A DNA stretch of 64,000 bases from Sphingomonas profundi (GTDB lineage Bacteria > Pseudomonadota > Alphaproteobacteria > Sphingomonadales > Sphingomonadaceae), in contig NZ_CP046535.1 of the NCBI RefSeq assembly GCF_009739515.1, forward strand, positions 2,852,001-2,916,000, read 5' to 3'. The notes beneath the pieces were generated by a model. That model was given only the letters and a program-made list of their open reading frames with translations. It ran no database searches and was not told where the DNA came from. Every line of letters starts with the position of its first letter. Within the stretch, counting starts at the first letter, position 1. Positions 9,872 through 17,028 of the stretch are shown one piece after another. Both the position numbers and the translations under genes were made by a program.

Positions 9872-11245
9872 ATGAGCACGCGCACGGCCGGTAACGGCGA
9901 AGACCCGCAGATCGAATCGCGCGACGACCTGTTGCGCATCTTCGCCGGCGGCGAGAAGCCCAAGGATCGCTGGCGGATAGGCACCGAGCACGAGAAGTTC
10001 GTCTACTTTAAGGATTCGCACCGCGCGCCTTCCTATGAGGAGCCGGGCGGCATCCACGCGCTGCTGATCGGCCTGACGAAATATGGCTGGGAGCCGATCC
10101 ACGAGGGCGGCAACATCATCGCGCTGGCCGGCAGCGACGGCAATGTCAGCCTGGAACCGGCGGGGCAGCTGGAACTCTCCGGCGCGCCGCTCGACAATCT
10201 CCACCAGACCTGTGCCGAGACCGGCCGCCACCTGGAGCAGGTGAAGGCGGTCGGCGACCGGCTGGGCCTCGGCTATCTCGGCCTCGGCATGTGGCCGGAC
10301 AAGACACGCGAGGCGCTGCCGATCATGCCCAAGGGCCGCTACGGGATCATGCTGCGCCACATGCCGCGCGTGGGCAGCATGGGGCTGGACATGATGCTGC
10401 GCACCTGCACCATCCAGACCAACCTCGATTATTCCAGCGAGGCGGACATGGTGAAGAAGTTCCGCGTCAGCCTCGCGCTGCAGCCGCTCGCCACCGCGCT
10501 GTTCGCCAATTCGCCGTTCACCGAAGGCAAGCCGAACGGCTTCCTCAGCTATCGCAGCCATATCTGGACGGATACCGATTCGCACCGCACGGGCATGCTG
10601 CCGTTCGTCTACGAGGACGGCTTCGGCTATGAGCGATACGCCGACTACATGCTCGACGTGCCGATGTACTTCGTGTTCCGCGATGGCGGCTACATCGATG
10701 CGGCGGGCCTTAGCTTCCGCGATTTCCTGAAGGGGGATCTGGCCGTGCTGCCCGGCGAGAAGCCGCTGCTGGGCGACTGGACCGATCATCTCTCCACCGC
10801 CTTCCCGGAAGTGCGGCTCAAGAGCTTCCTGGAGATGCGCGGCGCCGATGGCGGCCCGTGGAACACCATCTGCGCGCTGCCCGCCTTCTGGGTGGGCCTG
10901 CTCTACGATCAGGCCGCGCTCGATGCCGCGTGGGACGAGGTGAAGCACTGGACGATCGAGGACCATCACCGCATCCGCGCCGAGGTGCCGCGGCTGGGGC
11001 TGGCGGCGCGCGGCCCGCGCGGGCGGACGTTCCAGCAGCTGGGCAAGCAGATCCTCGACATCGCCGACGCCGGCCTCGCCTCGCGCGCGCGGCTGAACGG
11101 CATCGGCGACAGTGAGCAGGGCTATCTCGATCCGCTGCGGGAGATACTGGCCAGCGGCAAGGTGCCGGCGCAGCGCCTGCTCGACCTGTACCATGGCGAG
11201 TGGCAGGGCGACCTCTCCCGCGTGTACGAGACGATGAGCTACTGA
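9872..11245 (+). CDS. gshA: Glutamate-cysteine ligase (alphaproteobacterial/plant type)
   Basis: Catalyses the first and committed step of glutathione synthesis, ATP-dependent joining of L-glutamate and L-cysteine, in the cytoplasm. The 457-residue length and motifs match the GCS2-like family shared by plants and alphaproteobacteria: WRIGTEHEKFVYF, GNVSLEPAGQLELSGAPL, LGLGMWPDK, PKGRYGIM, RTCTIQTNLDYSSE and FLEMRGADGGP. It is not related to the E. coli type. It follows rsmE, which is a common pairing in sphingomonads. Immediately downstream begins the 224-bp tandem repeat. Confidence 0.94.
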   Translation: MSTRTAGNGEDPQIESRDDLLRIFAGGEKPKDRWRIGTEHEKFVYFKDSHRAPSYEEPGGIHALLIGLTKYGWEPIHEGGNIIALAGSDGNVSLEPAGQLELSGAPLDNLHQTCAETGRHLEQVKAVGDRLGLGYLGLGMWPDKTREALPIMPKGRYGIMLRHMPRVGSMGLDMMLRTCTIQTNLDYSSEADMVKKFRVSLALQPLATALFANSPFTEGKPNGFLSYRSHIWTDTDSHRTGMLPFVYEDGFGYERYADYMLDVPMYFVFRDGGYIDAAGLSFRDFLKGDLAVLPGEKPLLGDWTDHLSTAFPEVRLKSFLEMRGADGGPWNTICALPAFWVGLLYDQAALDAAWDEVKHWTIEDHHRIRAEVPRLGLAARGPRGRTFQQLGKQILDIADAGLASRARLNGIGDSEQGYLDPLREILASGKVPAQRLLDLYHGEWQGDLSRVYETMSY

Positions 11246-11376
11246 TGCGCCCCTTCGTGTCCAGGGAGAGGGTCGATGGGTGAGGGCTGAGCGCGCGTGA
11301 CCCGCCTCACCGTCAACCGGCTGGCGCTGCACGGTCGCCCCGATCCGGCGACGACGCCGCCCGGGCCGATTTTCGG

Positions 11377-11503
11377 CGCGCAGAGACGCGGAGGCGCAGA
11401 GATGCTCACGACGCGGCGCAGCCGCTTCGATCCCTGCGGCGGTGGCGAGATGGGCACGCCTGCAGCGCGCGGCACCCTCTCTGCGTCTCCGCGTCCCTGC
11501 GCG
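11377..11503. repeat. Palindromic repeat element, copy 1
   Basis: 25-bp terminal inverted repeats (arms 11377-11401 and 11479-11503, 23 of 25 paired) of the type CGCAGAGACGCGGAGGCGCA flank a 77-bp centre. Elements of this look (repeated CGCAGAG/CTCTGCG arms) recall dispersed extragenic repeats of sphingomonads and related genomes; that likeness is from memory, while the inverted repeat itself is seen directly. No transposase is encoded. Confidence 0.75.
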
Positions 11504-11600
11504 AACAACATGGTCGCGCAGTGACCCGCTTCACCGTCAACGGGCAGGCCGTGCACGATCGCCCCGATCCGGCGACGACGCCGCCACGGCCGGGTTTCGG

Positions 11601-11727
11601 CGCGCAGAGACGCGGAGGCGCAGAGATGTTCGCGGCGCGGCGAAGCCGCTTCGATCCCTCCGGCGGTGGCGAGATGGGCACGCCTGCGGCGCGCGGCACC
11701 GTCTCCGCGACTCCGCGTCCCTGCGCG
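11601..11727. repeat. Palindromic repeat element, copy 2
   Basis: Same element 224 bp downstream of copy 1 (arms 11601-11625 and 11703-11727), with one more mismatch in the right arm and several changes in the centre. It lies 18 bp before the GTG start of the (2Fe-2S) subunit gene, in its leader. Confidence 0.75.
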
Positions 11728-11744
11728 AACAACACGGTCGCGCA

Positions 11745-12293
11745 GTGACCCGCTTCACCGTCAACGGGCAGGCCGTGCACTACCGGCTCGATCCGGAGAC
11801 GCCGCTGCTGTGGGCGCTGCGCGATGCCTCGAACCTCACCGGCACCAAATATGGCTGCGGCGCCGGCCTGTGTGGCGCCTGCACCGTGCATGTCGACGGG
11901 ATCGCGCAGCGATCCTGCCAAGTGCCGATCGGCGCCATCGAGGGCAGCTTCGTCACCACGATCGAGGCGCTCTCGCGCGATCGCGGGCATCCGGTGCAGC
12001 AGGCGTGGATCGCCGAGAGCGTGCCGCAGTGCGGCTACTGCCAGTCCGGCATGGTGATGGCCGCCGCCGCCCTGCTCGAACGGAATCGCAACCCGACGGA
12101 TGCCGACATCGACGCGGCGATCACCAACATCTGCCGCTGCGGCACCTATCCGCGCATTCGCCGCGCCATCCGCCGCGCCGCGCGGGTGCAGGCGGGCATC
12201 GAGACGATCGCGGCGGCACCGCCGCCCGGCATCGATCCGGCCGATGCGGCCCGCGCGGTGCCGGCGCTGCGCGAGGTGAAGCCGAGGAGGTGA
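11745..12293 (+). CDS. (2Fe-2S)-binding small subunit of a xanthine oxidase-family oxidoreductase (IorA-like)
   Basis: 182 residues. The N-terminal plant-type ferredoxin domain has the Cys pattern in [14 protein letters not shown] with a further Cys in RSCQV; the C-terminal helical (2Fe-2S)-binding domain has [12 protein letters not shown] and [15 protein letters not shown]. This is the electron-transfer subunit of molybdenum hydroxylases such as isoquinoline 1-oxidoreductase, normally encoded next to a large molybdopterin subunit (IorB/CoxL). No such gene follows here; the next gene is an RcnB-like protein. GTG 11745 is the start shared with the upstream partial duplicates. The partner must be elsewhere or lost. 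Confidence 0.88.
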   Translation: MTRFTVNGQAVHYRLDPETPLLWALRDASNLTGTKYGCGAGLCGACTVHVDGIAQRSCQVPIGAIEGSFVTTIEALSRDRGHPVQQAWIAESVPQCGYCQSGMVMAAAALLERNRNPTDADIDAAITNICRCGTYPRIRRAIRRAARVQAGIETIAAAPPPGIDPADAARAVPALREVKPRR

Positions 12294-12403
12294 TCGCGAT
12301 CCTGTCTGATCGCTGACAGGTGAATTCAGCGCCCGCTCAGTCGCGGCGGTGCATAGCGTCGCTCATGGTGGCACGGACGCCGCCGGGTTCAGGAGTGATC
12401 GAG

Positions 12404-13147
12404 ATGCGGCGCATGATAAGCTTCCTCTTGCTCGCGGCGACCGCCGCCGGCCCGCTCGCCGCGCAGACGTGGAATCCGCAGGACCGCCGCCCGCCGGACG
12501 ACGCGCGCGGCCCGCGCGGCGACGTGCGGCGCGACGATCCGCGCGCGGACGGCGGCCGTGACGACCCTCGCCTCGCCCAGCGCGACGGCCGCGGCGACGA
12601 TCGCCGCTTCGACGATCGCCGCGGACCGGACGCTCGCGGCCCGGACGTACGTGGACCGGACGGACGCGGACCGGACGGACGCGGGCCCGACTGGCGCTAC
12701 GACGGCCGCCGCGACGGCGACCGGCGCGGCGACGATCGCGGCCGCGACTGGTGGGACGGACGCGACGGCCCCCGCTACGGCGGCAACGATCGCGGACGCG
12801 ACTGGAACGGCGGGCGCGGCGGCTGGAACGGCGGCGGCGGCTGGAACAGCGGCTGGCGCAACGATCGCCGCTACGACTGGCAGGGCTACCGATCGAGCAA
12901 TCGCGCGCTCTATCGCGCACCGCGCTACTACGGCCCGCGCGGCTACGATTACAGCCGCTGGTCGCGCGGCTACCGGGTCGAGCCGTTCTTCTACGGCCGA
13001 AACTACTGGATCAACGATCCGTACCGCTGCCGCCTGCCGCCGGCCTATGGCGACTATCGCTGGGTCCGCTACTATGACGACGTGGCGCTGATCGACCTCC
13101 GGACCGGCCTGATCGAGGACATCATCTACTCCTTCTTCTACCGCTGA
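12404..13147 (+). CDS. RcnB-family secreted protein with Arg/Gly/Asp-rich repeats
   Basis: A 247-residue predicted periplasmic protein. The start MRRMISFLLLAATAAGPLAAQ is a Sec signal peptide and is preceded by AGGAG at 8 nt, so ATG 12404 is preferred to earlier in-frame codons. The middle (residues about 25-165) is highly charged and repetitive, including five RGPD-like repeats and many DRR/GDDR units and a Gly/Trp/Asn-rich stretch. The C-terminal domain (YWINDPYRCRLPPAYGDYRWVRYYDDVALIDLRTGLI) is the RcnB signature, named after the nickel/cobalt homeostasis protein; here the role is unknown. A second family member follows at 13388. Confidence 0.85.
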   Translation: MRRMISFLLLAATAAGPLAAQTWNPQDRRPPDDARGPRGDVRRDDPRADGGRDDPRLAQRDGRGDDRRFDDRRGPDARGPDVRGPDGRGPDGRGPDWRYDGRRDGDRRGDDRGRDWWDGRDGPRYGGNDRGRDWNGGRGGWNGGGGWNSGWRNDRRYDWQGYRSSNRALYRAPRYYGPRGYDYSRWSRGYRVEPFFYGRNYWINDPYRCRLPPAYGDYRWVRYYDDVALIDLRTGLIEDIIYSFFYR

Positions 13148-13172
13148 TCCGGCGGGAAGACGGGTGCGGGCG

Positions 13173-13202
13173 GAGGCCCGGGGTGGCGGCATCCCGGGCC
13201 TC
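13173..13202 (+). terminator. Likely terminator hairpin between the two RcnB-like genes
   Basis: Perfect 10-bp stem GAGGCCCGGG / CCCGGGCCTC with a 10-nt loop, 25 bp after the stop. Only a weak T content (TGCTTCGT) follows, so termination efficiency is uncertain. Confidence 0.5.
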
Positions 13203-13387
13203 TGCTTCGTCCACGTCGCTTCATTGCAGCCGTGCAACATTCGGCCACATCGGCGCCGCGAGCCTGTCTGCCGGCTGACGGCCACGTTCCCGCACGGTTC
13301 AGCGCCGCTGTGCGAATCAGGGATCGTCGGCGGGCGCGATCCGCTCCGCCGAACCAACTCGACGATGCCACAACAAGGAGAAGTCCG

Positions 13388-13870
13388 ATGCACAAGATGA
13401 TGATCTCGGCCCTGATCGCCGCCACCGCCGCCAGCGGCCTCGCCAGCGCCGCCCAGGCGCAGAGCGCCGCCGAGGTGCGGCACGACCGGCGCGAGCTGCG
13501 CGAGGAGCAGCGCGATCTGCGCGACGCCCAGCGCTACGGCACCCGCCGCGACGTGCGCGAGCAGCGCCGGGACGTGCGCGAGGCGCGGCAGGAGCTGCGC
13601 GAGGATTGGCGCGACTATCGCCGTACCAACGGCGACGTGTTCCGTGGCCCCGCTTATGCCGGCCCGCGCGGCTGGCGCTACCGCCCGATCGGTGTCGGCG
13701 GACGGCTGGCGCCGATCTACTACGGCCCGCGCTACGTGATCGCCGATCCGTACCGCTACCGCCTGCCGCGCCCGGGCGTGAACCGCTGGGTGCGCTACGG
13801 CAACGACGTGCTGCTGGTGAACCCGCGCAGTGGCCGCGTGGTCACGGTCTACAACAGCTTCTTCTACTGA
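13388..13870 (+). CDS. RcnB-family secreted protein (second paralogue)
   Basis: A 160-residue secreted protein. It has a signal peptide MHKMMISALIAATAASGLASAAQAQ, then a strongly charged helical segment rich in Arg/Glu (RRELREEQRDLRDAQR, VREQRRDVREARQELRED) likely to form a long helix or coiled coil. The RcnB-type C-terminal domain (YVIADPYRYRLPRPGVNRWVRYGNDVLLVN) matches that of the previous gene almost motif for motif, including the final aromatic SFFY. AAGGAG precedes the ATG. The two genes look like an old tandem duplication whose central regions diverged. Function unknown; envelope location inferred. Confidence 0.86.
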   Translation: MHKMMISALIAATAASGLASAAQAQSAAEVRHDRRELREEQRDLRDAQRYGTRRDVREQRRDVREARQELREDWRDYRRTNGDVFRGPAYAGPRGWRYRPIGVGGRLAPIYYGPRYVIADPYRYRLPRPGVNRWVRYGNDVLLVNPRSGRVVTVYNSFFY

Positions 13871-13886
13871 GGCCGGCGCATGGCAG

Positions 13887-13916
13887 AACGGCTCCGGGAG
13901 CGATCCCGGAGCCGTT
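13887..13916 (+). terminator. Hairpin after the second RcnB-like gene
   Basis: Perfect 13-bp inverted repeat AACGGCTCCGGGA / TCCCGGAGCCGTT with a GCGA loop, 16 bp after the stop. There is no clear T run on either side, so it may act in mRNA protection as well as, or instead of, termination. Confidence 0.55.
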
Positions 13917-13976
13917 CGCGTGCTGTCGTTGGGGCTGAGCGGGCGGGTTCGATGCCGCGACGCCCGCGCGATGCGG

Positions 13977-14666
13977 TCAGCCGGTCAGCTTGGCGAAGGG
14001 CAGCAGCTGCACCGCCAGCGCCGACGCCGCCTTGCCGTCGCCGGCGCGCAGCGGCACCAGCAGGGCGGCGGCGCTGCGCTGCATGATCCGGTCGAGCGAC
14101 GTCGTCGCCGGCGCCGCGACCGCCGCCTCGGCCAGCTGGCGCGCGCGGAGCATGTCGGCCGGGTCCAGACGGATGCGCATCAGGCTGGCGATACCGGGAT
14201 AGGCCGCGTGCTGCCCCCCGCCGAGCGCCACCGAACGATCGAGCGCAGCGAGGCCCGCGGCGCTGCGCGCGCCCAGCGCCATGCCGGCCATCATCTTGCC
14301 GAGATCGGCGATCGCATCCAGATGCCAGCCGGCGATCACCAGCTGCGCCTGCGGATCGCGCGGATCGGCTGCGGCCAGGCCGTCGAACAGGCGCTTGGCC
14401 TCCACCGCGTCGGCCCGGCTGCGCTTCAGCTTGGCGCGGTAGCCGATCGCCATCGCCCGCACCAGGCTCGCCTCGCGATCGCCCGGAGTGGCCTTCAGCT
14501 GCGCCTCCGCCGTCGCCTGCGCGTTGCCGAGCTGCAGTAGCGCGCTCGCCTTGTCGCGCGACTGGAAGGCGGCGGCCGTCAGCATGTCGCGCGGCGTGGC
14601 CGCCTGAGCCGGGGAGCTGGCCGCGATCGCCGCCGCCACGGCGACGCTCATCCACCAACGCTTCAA
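13977..14666 (-). CDS. Secreted hypothetical protein with TPR-like helical repeats
   Basis: 229 residues, Ala-rich and almost wholly helical. TTG 14666 is chosen as start because it opens a good signal peptide (MKRWWMSVAVAAAIAASSPAQA) and has GAGGAG 8 nt upstream; the next ATG inside the peptide would lose the basic N-terminus. The mature part carries alternating helices with TPR-like spacing (SALLQLGNAQATAEAQLKA, DAVEAKRLFDGLAAADPRD, LRARQLAEAAVA), suggesting a periplasmic scaffold. I do not recognise a named family. It is separated by about 180 bp from lysS, which is transcribed in the same direction, so the two may be independent. Confidence 0.75.
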   Translation of the reverse strand: MKRWWMSVAVAAAIAASSPAQAATPRDMLTAAAFQSRDKASALLQLGNAQATAEAQLKATPGDREASLVRAMAIGYRAKLKRSRADAVEAKRLFDGLAAADPRDPQAQLVIAGWHLDAIADLGKMMAGMALGARSAAGLAALDRSVALGGGQHAAYPGIASLMRIRLDPADMLRARQLAEAAVAAPATTSLDRIMQRSAAALLVPLRAGDGKAASALAVQLLPFAKLTG

Positions 14667-14849
14667 CGGAGTCTCCTCGATGCCTGCCTTTCGGGAGGCC
14701 GCGTCACGCTCGCCATCGTGACGCGGCCGGCCCGTGCGCCCGAGGGCGCGTCGTGCCAGTCCGAAAGGGGGTGGACCGAGGCGCTGAACGCGCCATTTCG
14801 GCGCCGGTTGCACGGCCGCGACAGACGGAAGACGGTTGCGTGAATAACA

Positions 14850-16460
14850 TCAGGCAGCCAGCGTCTCGGCGATCAGCCGCCGGCTGTTCTCCACGCCGTA
14901 GAGCGCGATGAAGCTGCCCATGCGCGGCCCCTGTGATGTGCCGAGCAGTGTTTCGTACAGCGCCCTGAACCAGTCCCTCAGCGCCTCCTTGCCGAAATGC
15001 GCCTTGCCGATCTCATAGACCAGCGTCTGCGCGTCCTCGGCCGTGTCGCCGTCCGGCAGCGCCGCCAGGCCCGCGTCCAGATCGCGCAGCGCCGCCGCCT
15101 CCGCCGCCGTCGGCTTGCGCCGGACGAGGGTGGGCGCCACGAAATCGCGGTGGAAGGCCAGCGCGTGGCCGACGAGCCGGTCGAGCGCCGGATACCGCTC
15201 CGGTGCGGCATCGGGCACATAGTTGGCGAGATAGCCCCAGACCTGATCGGCGCTGGCCTCGCCCAGCACGCCGACCAGGTTCAGCAGCAGCCCGAACGTC
15301 ACCGGCAGCGTCTCCGCCGGCACGGCGCCGTCATGGATGTGGTGGACCGGGTTGCCGAGCCGCTGCGGCAGCTCCTGCGCGGCCCATGCCCCGCGAAACT
15401 GCCAGTAATCGTCGATCGCGCGAGGGATCACGCCCATGTGCAGCGACTTGGCCTTCTTCGGCTCGCGATAGATGTAGAAGGCCAGGCTCTCCTGCGGTCC
15501 ATAGGTCAGCCACTGGTCGAGGCTGAGGCCGTTGCCCTTGGACTTGGAGATCTTCTCGCCCTTCTCGTCGAGGAACATCTCGTAGTTGAAGCCCTCCGGC
15601 GGCCGCGCGCCCAGCACCCGCGCGATCTTGGAGGAGACCGTCACCGAATCGATCAGGTCCTTGCCCGCCATCTCGTAGTCGACGCCCAGCGCCACCCAGC
15701 GCATCGCCCAATCCACCTTCCACTGCAGCTTCGCCGCGCCGCCCAGGATGGACTGCGTCACCGTCTCGCCACCATCGTCGAAGCGGATCAGGCCGGCCTC
15801 GGCATCCACCACCTCCACCGGCACCTGCAGGACGATGCCGGACTTCGGGCTGATCGGCAGCACCGGCGAGTAGGTCGCCTGCCGCTCCTTGCGCAAAGTG
15901 GGCAGCATCACGCCCATGATCGCGTCATAGTGGCGCAGCACCGCCTTCAGCGCCTCGTCGAACCGGCCCGAGCCGTAGCAGTCGGTGGCGGAGAGAAACT
16001 CGTAGTCGAAGCCGTAGCGATCGAGGAAGGCGCGCAGCATCGCGTTGTTGTGGTGGGCGAAGCTCTCGTGGCAGCCGAACGGATCGGGGATCTTCGTCAG
16101 CGGGCGCCCGAGATGTTCGGCCAGCATCGCCGCGTTGGGCACGTTGTCCGGCACCTTGCGCAGCCCGTCCATGTCGTCGCTGAAGGCGATCAGGCGGGTG
16201 GGCACGTCGCTCATCGCCGCATAGGCTTGGCGCACCATCGTCGTGCGCAGCACCTCGTTGAAGGTGCCGATGTGCGGCAGGCCGGAGGGGCCGTAGCCGG
16301 TCTCGAACAGCACGTGGCCCTTGGCCGGCGCGCCCTTGTCGTAGCGCTTCAGCAGCTTGCGCGCCTCCTCATAGGGCCAGGCCTTGCTCTCCAGCGCGGC
16401 GGCCTTCAGCGTGTCCGGGCGCGGTTCGCCAGCTACTTCGTTTGCCATCTGTTCCGTCAT
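14850..16460 (-). CDS. lysS: Lysyl-tRNA synthetase, class I
   Basis: Charges tRNA-Lys. This is the class I (archaeal-type, LysK) enzyme that replaces the class II enzyme in many alphaproteobacteria. The 536-residue protein has a Rossmann-fold core with the HIGH-type motif in GYGPSGLPHIGTFNE (about residues 55-69) and the KMSKS-type motif KISKSKGNG near residue 302, then a helical anticodon-binding region. Cysteine-containing segments such as DPFGCHES and ATDCYGSGR are visible. The ATG at 16460 is only 16 bp from the divergent GTG at 16477, so promoter elements must overlap coding sequence or the neighbour's start is misplaced. Confidence 0.95.
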   Translation of the reverse strand: MTEQMANEVAGEPRPDTLKAAALESKAWPYEEARKLLKRYDKGAPAKGHVLFETGYGPSGLPHIGTFNEVLRTTMVRQAYAAMSDVPTRLIAFSDDMDGLRKVPDNVPNAAMLAEHLGRPLTKIPDPFGCHESFAHHNNAMLRAFLDRYGFDYEFLSATDCYGSGRFDEALKAVLRHYDAIMGVMLPTLRKERQATYSPVLPISPKSGIVLQVPVEVVDAEAGLIRFDDGGETVTQSILGGAAKLQWKVDWAMRWVALGVDYEMAGKDLIDSVTVSSKIARVLGARPPEGFNYEMFLDEKGEKISKSKGNGLSLDQWLTYGPQESLAFYIYREPKKAKSLHMGVIPRAIDDYWQFRGAWAAQELPQRLGNPVHHIHDGAVPAETLPVTFGLLLNLVGVLGEASADQVWGYLANYVPDAAPERYPALDRLVGHALAFHRDFVAPTLVRRKPTAAEAAALRDLDAGLAALPDGDTAEDAQTLVYEIGKAHFGKEALRDWFRALYETLLGTSQGPRMGSFIALYGVENSRRLIAETLAA

Positions 16461-16476
16461 CTTATAGCCACTGCCG

Positions 16477-17028
16477 GTGGCCTTACCCGCAAAAGCCGAG
16501 CGACATGAAGCCTCGATCCGCGAAACGACGCTCTATGTCGCGCGGCCCGGCATCGGCGCGCTGCCGGAAGGGGCCGGCCTCGCCATCGCCTTCGCCGTGC
16601 CCCAGGCGCTGATGTGCTGCGCCTTCCTCTGGATCGTCTGGTTCCCCTGGCCCACCACGGAGCGCGCGCTCGGCTTCGACATCGGCATGACGATCCTGCT
16701 CTGCGGCCTGGGCGCCTTCCTGTTCTGGCGCATCGCGCGCGGCAACGGCGACATCGCCCGCGGCATCGTGCGCGCGCCGTTCGTCCGCCTCACCGTCACC
16801 GACCGGCGGCTGGTGTGGAGCGTGCCCTGGTCCCGCCGCCCGCTGATGGAGCTGGATGCGGCGCGCATCATGGGCGGCATCCTGGGCGATACGGACGGGC
16901 GCGGCCGCGGCACGGCGGCGATCATCCTGGTGCCGGGCGACCCCGCCGGAGACTTCGAGAACCGCATCCACCTCGATCGCCTGCCCGACGCGGCGGGCTT
17001 CGTCGCCGCACTCGGGCGGCTGGCGTGA
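16477..17028 (+). CDS. Membrane protein with a PH-like cytoplasmic domain
   Basis: 183 residues. Two hydrophobic segments (about residues 36-56, AFAVPQALMCCAFLWIVW, and 69-84, GMTILLCGLGAFLFWRIA) are followed by a soluble beta-rich domain (VRLTVTDRRLVWSVPWSRRPLMELDAARI) reminiscent of bacterial PH-like (YdbT/photosystem-assembly-type) domains. I do not recognise a specific family. GTG 16477 is the first available start, but it has no Shine-Dalgarno and lies only 16 bp from the divergent lysS start, so the true start is uncertain. Its stop overlaps the helicase start by four bases (GTGA), so the two are translationally coupled. Confidence 0.65.
   Translation: MALPAKAERHEASIRETTLYVARPGIGALPEGAGLAIAFAVPQALMCCAFLWIVWFPWPTTERALGFDIGMTILLCGLGAFLFWRIARGNGDIARGIVRAPFVRLTVTDRRLVWSVPWSRRPLMELDAARIMGGILGDTDGRGRGTAAIILVPGDPAGDFENRIHLDRLPDAAGFVAALGRLA

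Larger units (their letters stand above)
11297..11744. repeat. 224-bp tandem duplication of the 5' end of the (2Fe-2S) gene plus a palindromic element
   Basis: Two head-to-tail units begin at 11297 and 11521, and the start of the real gene at 11745 is in the same register, so the period is exactly 224 bp. Each unit opens with GTGACCCGC(C/T)TCACCGTCAA, the start of the downstream gene, keeps similarity to it for about 75 bp, then runs into a 127-bp palindrome-ended insert and an AACAACA(T/C)GGTCGCGCA joint. The two units differ at several positions, so the duplication is not recent. Both truncated copies keep their GTG start. This is the only content of the 11246-11744 gap. Confidence 0.9.

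Noticed and set aside
11297-11523. Two 75-codon frames inside the tandem repeat as real genes
   Set aside because: They are truncated copies of the downstream gene start running into the palindromic element; no ferredoxin cysteines are encoded.
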